Assembly: GCA_001818705.1 (NCBI GenBank)
Contig: MHJM01000001.1
Span: 1,790 to 9,524 of the forward strand
Origin: Candidatus Harrisonbacteria bacterium RIFCSPLOWO2_02_FULL_45_10c
GTDB taxonomy: Bacteria > Patescibacteriota > Minisyncoccia > UBA6257 > 02-FULL-45-10c
Reading direction: 5' to 3'
DNA: 7,735 nucleotides
Under the pieces are notes generated by a model. The model did not search any database and was not told the origin of the DNA. It saw only the letters and a program-made list of their open reading frames with translations. A program made the position numbers and the translations under genes. Shown here piece by piece: positions 1 to 5,097 of this stretch; the first letter of the stretch is position 1; the number at the start of each line of letters is the position of its first letter.

Positions 1-2
1 TT

Positions 3-482
3 AAAAAAGCGCAGGAGGAAGAGGCAAAAGAAGGCATGAAAAGCGGGTATGTCCGATTCCGGAAAGCGCTGGAGTTAGCCAGGAAATTCCAGCCAGCCGA
101 TCCGGCTAATCCGAATAGATACTTCGGCCGGGACCTGCGCATTGCTTTGCAGGATTTATTAAGCTTGAAAACTGAGACAGAAATGGACCGGGTGAAATTT
201 TATACCGCCTCCGGCACTCCGCTGGACACTTTCCATGGCGTCGATGCCTTTCTTGAATACGAAGATGAGCGCAAGCAAACTCATCGGGCAACCTTTGACT
301 TTACCGCCAATCCGCACAAACAAGTTTATAAAAGCGATATCATGGTTTTAAAAAATGAACTGCCGGATCCCGATCTGGAATCCCAAAAATATCTGAAAAA
401 AATTGAGGAGTACGCTAAAGAAGTTTTTTCTAAAATTACTGCGGAAGAAAAACCGGAGGAAGAAACTGCCTTGAAAAGCTGA
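3..482 (+). CDS. Hypothetical protein, 5'-truncated by the window edge
   Basis: I do not recognise this protein. The frame is open from base 3, and the stretch before the first ATG (base 36) reads as a charged Glu/Lys/Ala helix (KKAQEEEAKEG), so the gene probably begins before the window; ATG 36 also has no well-spaced ribosome site. Counting from that Met, residues 50-105 look like a small alpha/beta domain with short patches GVDAFLEY (68-75) and TFDFTANPHK (86-95). The last 25 residues are a charged, Glu-rich tail. No signal peptide or membrane segment is visible in the part present. Acidic residues D70, E74 and D88 with K95 loosely recall a nuclease-like arrangement, but there is no clean PD-(D/E)XK motif, so I assign no function. 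The TGA stop shares one base with the ATG at 482, the start of the disrupted tsaD copy, which suggests the two were once translationally coupled. Confidence 0.75.
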   Translation, partial: KKAQEEEAKEGMKSGYVRFRKALELARKFQPADPANPNRYFGRDLRIALQDLLSLKTETEMDRVKFYTASGTPLDTFHGVDAFLEYEDERKQTHRATFDFTANPHKQVYKSDIMVLKNELPDPDLESQKYLKKIEEYAKEVFSKITAEEKPEEETALKS

Positions 483-623
483 TGGCGAAGAAAAAAACAA
501 TTTCTATATTGGCCATTGAAACCAGCTGCGACCCCGCACCAAAAAGAGCATTACTCGCTGCGGCTACCGCCTGCGAGAAAACGAAAATGCTTTTTTGGTG
601 ACGGGGCAAGTGAAACGGTAATT
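482..623 (+). pseudogene. tsaD: Disrupted 5' remnant of a tsaD gene
   Basis: An ATG at 482 opens a 39-codon frame beginning MAKKKTISILAIETSCD, the unmistakable N-terminal strand and phosphate-binding loop of TsaD/Kae1 proteins. After the Asp codon (530-532) the homology stops at a palindromic insert, and the frame ends at TGA 599-601 inside it. On the far side, bases 611-622 (TGAAACGGTAAT) match the matching stretch of the intact gene at 11 of 12 positions and would encode the expected Glu-Thr after SCD. The gap between the two pieces is 79 bp, so it also shifts the frame. The intact tsaD starts immediately afterwards at 624. Both copies encode ILAIETSCD, but the DNA differs at 9 of 27 positions, including AGC versus TCA for Ser, so this is not a recent tandem duplication. 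Most likely it is the debris of a former native start. Confidence 0.75.
532..606. repeat. 75-bp imperfect palindrome (REP/MITE-like) splitting the tsaD start
   Basis: Bases 532-552 and 586-606 are imperfect inverted copies: CCCCG with CGGGG, CACC with GGTG, an A-run with a T-run, and GCATT with AATGC, broken only by single-base bulges. Inside is a second hairpin, CTCGC (554-558) with GCGAG (573-577) and GCGG (560-563) with CCGC (567-570), closed by a CTA loop. The whole stretch could extrude as a cruciform or fold as RNA. It sits exactly where tsaD homology breaks off. It carries no gene. I see no clear target-site duplication. A non-autonomous palindromic element is the best reading, but only one copy is present in the window. 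Confidence 0.6.
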
Positions 624-1658
624 ATGAAAATCTTAGCCATAGAAACATCATGTGATGAAACGGCAATAGCAGTTGTTGAAGCAAAAGGTGGAATGAAAAA
701 CCCGCGATTTAAGGTTTTAAAAAATCTTATCGCTTCGCAAATTCCGATCCACCGCCCATTCGGCGGCGTAGTTCCTAATCTTGCCAAACGGGAACATATT
801 AAAAATCTTCCGATTCTTTATAAAAAAATTATGAGGGGCTATTCGCCTTCCGCCCTAAATTATATCGCCGTCACCGTCGGTCCCGGACTGGAGCCGGCGC
901 TTTGGACCGGAATTAATTTTGCCCAGGAATTAAGCGAGAAAATAAAAAAACCGCTTATCGGCGCCAATCATATGGAAGGACACCTCTACAGCTTTTTGCT
1001 GTCCCAAAAAGCTGTAATTTCTAATTCCAAATTTCTAATTTCTAAAATTTTTCCGGCGATTGCCTTGATTGTCAGCGGCGGCCACACGATTCTGCTTCAG
1101 ATGACCGCGATTAATAAGTGGAAAAAACTTGGCGAAACGCTGGACGATGCCGCCGGCGAAGCTTTCGATAAAGTCGCGAAAATGCTCGGGCTTCCCTACC
1201 CGGGCGGTCCGGAAATCCAGAAACTGGCGGAACAAGGAAATCCTGGGGCGATTAAATTTCCCCGCCCGATGCTGAACAAGCTAAATTACGAATTCAGCTT
1301 TTCCGGATTGAAAACTTCCGTACTGTATTATCTGAGAGACCATTCCCAAACAGAAAAAGCGGACGTGGCGGCCAGCTTTCAGCAGGCAGTCATTGACGTC
1401 CTGGTCAAAAAAACCATCCGCGCCGCAAAAGAATATAAAGCTAAATCCGTCATTCTCTGCGGCGGGGTGGCGGCCAGCAAGCCTTTAAGGGAAGCTTTGC
1501 GGATTTCAGTAAAAGAATTGCAGCTGAATTTCGCGGTTCCGGATTTCCAATTCAACACGGACAACGCCGTGATGATTGCCGCTGCCGCTTACCTGAATCT
1601 TCTTGATAAAAAGAAAAATATTCTGCCGATAGAAGCTCGTGGTAATCTGACAATTTAA
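624..1658 (+). CDS. tsaD: tRNA N6-adenosine threonylcarbamoyltransferase TsaD
   Basis: TsaD transfers the threonylcarbamoyl group from threonylcarbamoyl-AMP to A37 of tRNAs reading ANN codons, working in the cytoplasm with TsaB and TsaE (not in this window). The start at 624 gives 344 residues, a normal family length, and the canonical opening MKILAIETSCDETAIAVVE. An in-frame TTG at 516 would add 36 residues encoded by the palindrome and is not credible. Visible motifs: metal-binding HMEGH (H116, H120), SGGHT (151-155), GETLDDAAGEAFDK (170-183), YPGGPEI (192-198), FSFSGLKT (224-231), CGGVAAS (279-285, usually ending in Asn) and TDNAVMIA with metal ligand D313. Residues 132-140 are extra relative to E. 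coli TsaD and are encoded by a heptamer repeat array. The ribosome site is poor. valS follows after 31 bp. All key residues are present, so the protein should be active. Confidence 0.97.
   Translation: MKILAIETSCDETAIAVVEAKGGMKNPRFKVLKNLIASQIPIHRPFGGVVPNLAKREHIKNLPILYKKIMRGYSPSALNYIAVTVGPGLEPALWTGINFAQELSEKIKKPLIGANHMEGHLYSFLLSQKAVISNSKFLISKIFPAIALIVSGGHTILLQMTAINKWKKLGETLDDAAGEAFDKVAKMLGLPYPGGPEIQKLAEQGNPGAIKFPRPMLNKLNYEFSFSGLKTSVLYYLRDHSQTEKADVAASFQQAVIDVLVKKTIRAAKEYKAKSVILCGGVAASKPLREALRISVKELQLNFAVPDFQFNTDNAVMIAAAAYLNLLDKKKNILPIEARGNLTI
1017..1044 (+). repeat. Heptamer tandem array (ATTTCTA-type, 4 units) inside tsaD
   Basis: Four consecutive 7-bp units read ATTTCTA, ATTCCAA, ATTTCTA, ATTTCTA. 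They encode TsaD residues 132-140 (ISNSKFLIS) in the loop between the HMEGH metal motif and the core strand carrying SGGHT, where family members vary in length. The second unit differs from the other three, and its change turns what would be an in-frame TAA into AAA. Confidence 0.8.
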
Positions 1659-1682
1659 ATGAAATAAAAAATCGCTTATACT
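1654..1682 (+). promoter_or_regulatory. Candidate valS promoter (TTTAAA-17-TATACT)
   Basis: A good -10 box, TATACT (1677-1682), lies 17 bp after a weak -35, TTTAAA (1654-1659), which overlaps the tsaD stop. Only seven bases separate the -10 box from the valS ATG, so the predicted transcript would start at or next to the A of the start codon. No Shine-Dalgarno is present, which fits a leaderless message. Judged by eye from consensus only. Confidence 0.45.
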
Positions 1683-1689
1683 TCTTGAT

Positions 1690-3756
1690 ATGAAAGAGCT
1701 GCCGCCCGCTTACGATCCGAAACAAGTGGAGGAAAAAATCTACCGCCTCTGGGAGGAGTCGGGGTATTTTAATCCGGATAAACTCCCACCGCCTACTGCG
1801 GGGCAAGCTGGCAAACGAACAAAAACTTTTACTATTACCGTTCCCCCGCCGAACGTGACCGGTTCGCTTCACATGGGCCACGCGCTGAATGCCACCATTC
1901 AGGATATCATCATCCGGCAAAAACGGATGCAGGGCTATAAAACCCTCTGGCTGCCCGGCACCGACCACGCCGGCATCGCCACTCAGAATGTGGTGGAAAA
2001 AGATCTGAAAAAACAGGGTATCAGCCGCCACGATCTTGGACGGGAAAAATTTTTGGAAAAAGTCTGGGAATGGAAAGAAAAATACGGCGACATTATTCTG
2101 AACCAATTTAAAAAAATCGGCGCTTCTATGGATTGGTCCCGCACCCGGTTCACGATGGATGAGCAATATCAGCAAGCCGTTGCCGAAGCCTTCCATTACT
2201 ACTATAAAAAAGGCTGGCTTTATAAGGCGGAAAAGGTAATCAACTGGTGCGTCCGATGTCAGACCAGCTTATCCGACCTGGAATTGGAATACGCCGAAGA
2301 ACCGGGAAAGCTTTGGTACCTGCGCTATCCGCTGACAAATGACAAACGACAAACGACAAATGACTACATCGTAGTTGCCACTACCCGTCCGGAAACCATG
2401 CTGGGCGATACTGCCGTGGCGGTCAATCCGAAAGACGCGCGTTATAAAAACCTGGTCGGAAGGAAAATTATGCTGCCGATTATGAATCGGGAAATTCCGA
2501 TCATTGCCGACGAAGAAATTGATATGGCTTTCGGAACCGGCGCGGTTAAAGTAACGCCGGCGCACGATCTCCTGGATGCCCGCATCGGCGAAAAACACAA
2601 TCTGCCGATAATCAAAGTCATCGGCCAATTGGGAAAAATGACCGAACTGGCCGGACCGCTCTGCGCCGGACTAAAAATAAAAGAATGCCGGGAAAAAGTT
2701 ATTGAAGAACTAAAAAAACAAAATCTGATCGAAAAGGAAGAGGCGTATACCCATAACGTCGCGGTCTGCTACCGCTGTAATACTCCGATTGAACCGCTGC
2801 CAAGTTTGCAGTGGTTCCTGAAAATGGACCGGCTCGCAAAACTCGCCGTTACGGCCGTCAAGAAAAAAGCTGTCGTCTTTCATCCGAAACAATGGGAAAA
2901 AATCTATCTAAATTGGCTGGAAAATATCCGGGATTGGAATATCTCCCGCCAAATCTGGTGGGGACATAAGATTCCAATTGATGGAGAAAACGACGTCCTG
3001 GATACCTGGTTCTCATCGGCGCTTTGGCCGTTTGCCACGCTTGGCTGGCCAAAAAAAACTAAGGACTTTGAAGCCTTTTACCCAACTCAAGTACTTTCCA
3101 CTGCCCGGGATATCATCAATCTCTGGGTCGCCCGCATGGTTTTCTCCGGCCTGGAGCTTACCGGAAAAAAACCTTTTACCGACGTCATCATCCACGGCAC
3201 AGTGCTCACTAAAGAAGGCAAACGGATGTCCAAGTCGCTTGGCACCGGCATTGATCCGATGGTGCTGATAGAAAAATACGGCGCCGATGCCACCCGCTTC
3301 GGATTAATCTGGCAAGCCATGGGCGGGCAGGATATTCACTGGGACGAAGCCGCAGTGGTTGCCGGGAAAAAATTCGCCAATAAGGTCTGGAATATCGCCC
3401 GCTATGTGTTACAGCGAAAATTTCCGGAAAAACCGTTACTTAAAAAAATAACTGATTCTGAAAATGCCAAAATTATCGCTCTTCTTAGAAAAACTCAGAA
3501 ATCGGTTGAAAAAGATCTGAATGCTTACCAATTCGGGCCAGCCCTGCACTCCGCGTATGATTTCATCTGGCATGAATTCGCGGACGTATTCATTGAAACG
3601 AGTAAATCTCAAAATGACGAAGAAACGGACGCCGTTCTCTATTTCACTCTCAAAAAAATCCTGGTACTGCTTCATCCGTTCTTGCCGCACCTGACCGAGG
3701 AAATCTATCAGAATCTTCCGGACACCAAAAACCTGCTGATGATTGAAGAGTGGTAA
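1690..3756 (+). CDS. valS: Valine--tRNA ligase (ValRS), minimal form
   Basis: A class I synthetase that charges tRNA-Val in the cytoplasm. In order: N-terminal helix, Rossmann HIGH motif as HMGH (61-64, after PPPNVTGSL), the CP1 editing domain with TTRPETMLGD (231-240) and FGTGAVKVTPAHD, the first zinc site formed by CVRC (187-190) and CYRC (360-363), ISRQIWWGH (418-426), DVLDTWFSSALWPFATLGWP, the signature KMSKS as RMSKS (512-516), and an alpha-helical anticodon-binding domain ending at HPFLPHLTEEIYQNLP. At 688 residues it is much shorter than typical ValRS (about 860-950). Two parts are absent: the module normally between WWGH.IP and DVLDTWF, where Thermus ValRS has a second cysteine-rich zinc site, and everything after the anticodon domain, including the tRNA-binding coiled-coil arm. 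Residues 215-225 come from a heptamer repeat array. No frameshift remnant follows the stop, so the short end looks real. The catalytic and editing cores look intact. Confidence 0.97.
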   Translation: MKELPPAYDPKQVEEKIYRLWEESGYFNPDKLPPPTAGQAGKRTKTFTITVPPPNVTGSLHMGHALNATIQDIIIRQKRMQGYKTLWLPGTDHAGIATQNVVEKDLKKQGISRHDLGREKFLEKVWEWKEKYGDIILNQFKKIGASMDWSRTRFTMDEQYQQAVAEAFHYYYKKGWLYKAEKVINWCVRCQTSLSDLELEYAEEPGKLWYLRYPLTNDKRQTTNDYIVVATTRPETMLGDTAVAVNPKDARYKNLVGRKIMLPIMNREIPIIADEEIDMAFGTGAVKVTPAHDLLDARIGEKHNLPIIKVIGQLGKMTELAGPLCAGLKIKECREKVIEELKKQNLIEKEEAYTHNVAVCYRCNTPIEPLPSLQWFLKMDRLAKLAVTAVKKKAVVFHPKQWEKIYLNWLENIRDWNISRQIWWGHKIPIDGENDVLDTWFSSALWPFATLGWPKKTKDFEAFYPTQVLSTARDIINLWVARMVFSGLELTGKKPFTDVIIHGTVLTKEGKRMSKSLGTGIDPMVLIEKYGADATRFGLIWQAMGGQDIHWDEAAVVAGKKFANKVWNIARYVLQRKFPEKPLLKKITDSENAKIIALLRKTQKSVEKDLNAYQFGPALHSAYDFIWHEFADVFIETSKSQNDEETDAVLYFTLKKILVLLHPFLPHLTEEIYQNLPDTKNLLMIEEW
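2333..2364 (+). repeat. Heptamer tandem array (TGACAAA-type, 4.5 units) inside valS
   Basis: Units read TGACAAA, TGACAAA, CGACAAA, CGACAAA and a partial TGAC. They encode ValRS residues 215-225 (LTNDKRQTTND) in a variable loop of the editing domain just before YIVVATTRPET. A perfect third unit would place TGA in frame; the T-to-C change at 2347 makes it CGA (Arg). Same period as the array in tsaD, with an unrelated unit sequence. Confidence 0.85.
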
Positions 3757-3757
3757 A

Positions 3758-3766
3758 TGGTAAAAT
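3758..3766 (+). promoter_or_regulatory. Candidate extended -10 promoter for prsW
   Basis: TGGTAAAAT fits the extended -10 pattern TGnTATAAT with one mismatch. No convincing -35 lies at the right distance, as expected for extended -10 promoters. Six bases separate it from the ATG at 3773. The GG directly against the ATG is too close to act as a Shine-Dalgarno, so a leaderless start is plausible. Readthrough from valS is the alternative. Confidence 0.35.
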
Positions 3767-3772
3767 AAAAGG

Positions 3773-4426
3773 ATGAACTATTTTCCGGTGATTATCGGCC
3801 TTATCCCGTCCTTTGCCTGGCTGATTTTTTATCTTAAAGAAGATCCGCATCCGGAACCGAAAAAATTAATCTTTCAAACGTTTTTAGCCGGCGCTTTCAG
3901 CACGACTATCGTGCTGGCGGCGCAGACGCTTTTTAACAATTGGGCGCAGCCGCGTGGCATCGGCGCCTATACCCTCATCTCCTTTCTAGCTCTGTCGGCC
4001 ATTGAAGAGTTTTTTAAATTCGGAGCCGCCCGCATCGTCATTGACAAGCATCCGAGAGATTTTGACGAACCGGTGGATGCCATGATCTATATCATTGTCG
4101 CCGCGCTCGGTTTTGCCGCCGTCGAGAATGTCGCCGCCGCCTTTAAAAGCAGCAACATCGCCTTTGAAACGACTACTCTCCGCTTCATCGGCGCTACTCT
4201 GCTGCACACCCTAAGCTCCGGATTGCTCGGATATTACTGGGCGCGCTCGATTATTCACGATAAAAAAAGCCTGTTATTCACAGGTTTTGCACTCGCGACT
4301 GTCTTGCATACCGCCTTCAACTTCCTTATAATTAGATTTGAACCAGCAACGGTACCGACCATTTTCCTGATTATCGCCGCCCTATTCATTCTCTACGATT
4401 TCGAGAAATTGAAACATTTGCGATAA
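3773..4426 (+). CDS. prsW: PrsW-family intramembrane metalloprotease
   Basis: A 217-residue, strongly hydrophobic protein with about six to seven likely membrane helices. It carries the PrsW-family signature set: EEFFK (78-82, the EExxK motif), FAAVEN (114-119), a conserved His at 145 in LLHT, and HTAFN (179-183) near the C-terminus. These Glu and His residues are the expected metal and catalytic residues in the membrane. In Bacillus subtilis PrsW makes the first cut in the anti-sigma factor RsiW. The substrate here is unknown, no sigma/anti-sigma pair is in view, and the symbol is a family label rather than a claim of orthology. The gene lies 16 bp after valS and about 50 bp before hsp20. 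Its last codons and stop lie inside a perfect inverted repeat. Membership of the broader CPBP-like protease group is the main alternative. Confidence 0.88.
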   Translation: MNYFPVIIGLIPSFAWLIFYLKEDPHPEPKKLIFQTFLAGAFSTTIVLAAQTLFNNWAQPRGIGAYTLISFLALSAIEEFFKFGAARIVIDKHPRDFDEPVDAMIYIIVAALGFAAVENVAAAFKSSNIAFETTTLRFIGATLLHTLSSGLLGYYWARSIIHDKKSLLFTGFALATVLHTAFNFLIIRFEPATVPTIFLIIAALFILYDFEKLKHLR

Positions 4427-4437
4427 CAAATGTTTCA
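4410..4437. promoter_or_regulatory. Perfect 11-bp inverted repeat spanning the prsW stop
   Basis: TGAAACATTTG (4410-4420) and CAAATGTTTCA (4427-4437) are perfect inverted copies around a 6-base loop, CGATAA, whose last three bases are the prsW stop codon. No T-run follows, so it is not a standard intrinsic terminator. A second small hairpin, CCGCA-GAA-TGCGG (4440-4452), comes just after it. Its place 40 bp upstream of hsp20 makes a heat-shock operator, an mRNA-stabilising stem or an attenuator possible. It does not resemble CIRCE. Confidence 0.5.
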
Positions 4438-4476
4438 CCCCGCAGAATGCGGCGGTTACGTTAAGTAATAAATAAT

Positions 4477-4980
4477 ATGGACGACCAGGCAAAAAACTTT
4501 TTTGAAGAATTATCAAAATCAGCGCACGAAGAAGCGACTCCGATTGAGCCGCATATTGAGCTCGCTAAATCATCTGCTGCTCCGACCGCTTCCAAAAAAA
4601 TCGCTAAAAAAGAACACGAAGACATGGTTTCCGAACTGCTGGAGGAAGGCGAGGGCCAGCTGACCATTGATGTTTACCAGACACCGGAAGAAATCGTCGT
4701 GGAGTCAACGATTGCCGGCGTTAACCCGGATGATTTAGATATTGATATTACCAATGAAGCCGTGACCATCCGCGGCAAGCGATCCAAAGAAAAAAGAATC
4801 GCGGACGAGGATTATTTCTATCAGGAATGCTACTGGGGAAAATTTTCCCGGTCCATCATTCTTCCGCAGGAAGTGGACGCGGAAAATGCCGAAGCAAAAA
4901 TCAAAAACGGCGTGCTAACCATCCATCTGCCAAAGCTAAACCGGCAAAAATCAAAAAAGGTAAAAGTTAAGTTTGAATAA
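4477..4980 (+). CDS. hsp20: Hsp20 / small heat shock protein (alpha-crystallin family)
   Basis: A 167-residue ATP-independent holdase chaperone that binds unfolding proteins in the cytoplasm. Residues 1-60 form a polar, Ala/Glu/Lys-rich N-terminal arm. From about residue 61 the alpha-crystallin beta-sandwich is clear: LTIDVYQTPEEIVVESTIAGVNPDDLDIDI, then VTIRGKR, the loop with YFYQECYWGKFSRSIILP, and the family hallmark NGVLTIHLPK (about 143-152). The tail ends in VKVKFE, where VKV could act as the I-X-I-like motif that links subunits into oligomers. Length is normal for the family. No Shine-Dalgarno precedes the ATG; the upstream 16 bases are very AT-rich and follow two hairpins. A strong terminator lies 13 bp after the stop, closing the + strand unit. 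Confidence 0.95.
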   Translation: MDDQAKNFFEELSKSAHEEATPIEPHIELAKSSAAPTASKKIAKKEHEDMVSELLEEGEGQLTIDVYQTPEEIVVESTIAGVNPDDLDIDITNEAVTIRGKRSKEKRIADEDYFYQECYWGKFSRSIILPQEVDAENAEAKIKNGVLTIHLPKLNRQKSKKVKVKFE

Positions 4981-4993
4981 ATATTTATCGCAT

Positions 4994-5034
4994 CAATCCC
5001 CCACATAAATTTATGAGGGGGATTGCTTTTTTTT
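4994..5034 (+). terminator. Strong intrinsic terminator after hsp20
   Basis: CAATCCCCC (4994-5002) pairs perfectly with GGGGGATTG (5017-5025). The stem continues, after one A-A mismatch, through the self-complementary CATAAATTTATG, and eight Ts follow (5027-5034). It should stop transcription of the tsaD-hsp20 unit and isolate the patatin gene. Confidence 0.93.
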
Positions 5035-5050
5035 CAACTTTATTGTATTT

Positions 5051-5056
5051 TATAAG
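5051..5056 (+). promoter_or_regulatory. Possible -10 box of the patatin gene promoter
   Basis: TATAAG is the best -10 match in the AT-rich gap between the terminator and the patatin gene. It would give a leader of about 35 bases containing the strong ribosome site. The expected -35 position falls in the terminator T-run, so no real -35 can be named. Weak evidence, but some promoter is needed here because the upstream unit is terminated. Confidence 0.3.
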
Positions 5057-5084
5057 CATTAGAACTTTGAAATAAAAACCTAAA

Positions 5085-5092
5085 AAGGAGGT
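5085..5092 (+). promoter_or_regulatory. Near-perfect Shine-Dalgarno (AAGGAGGT) for the patatin gene
   Basis: AAGGAGGT lies five bases before the GTG at 5098. It matches the 16S anti-Shine-Dalgarno fully and fixes the start codon. No other gene in this window has a comparable site. Confidence 0.93.
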
Positions 5093-5097
5093 AAACC

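Noticed and set aside
516..623. TTG start at 516 giving a 380-residue TsaD
   Set aside because: The extra 36 residues are the palindrome read in a chance open frame; the family N-terminus begins exactly at the ATG at 624, and 344 residues is the normal length.
1552..2196. 214-codon open frame on the - strand
   Set aside because: It is antisense to the end of tsaD and the well-supported N-terminal half of valS, and its residues look like reverse-strand shadow with no motif.
2978..3268. 96-codon + strand frame inside valS
   Set aside because: It lies in another frame over the conserved DVLDTWF to KMSKS region of ValRS, which explains the sequence fully.
3740..3772. Frameshift or nonsense mutation truncating valS
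   Set aside because: prsW starts 16 bp after the stop and no frame nearby encodes the missing arm, so the short C-terminus is not a sequencing slip at this point.
4410..4476. ROSE-type RNA thermometer controlling hsp20
   Set aside because: hsp20 has no Shine-Dalgarno for a thermometer to mask and the hairpins lie well before the ATG; a regulatory palindrome remains possible.
4890..4960. 14-bp direct repeat GCAAAAATCAAAAA twice near the hsp20 end
   Set aside because: It is low-complexity sequence encoding Lys-rich segments of the conserved C-terminus and needs no special explanation.
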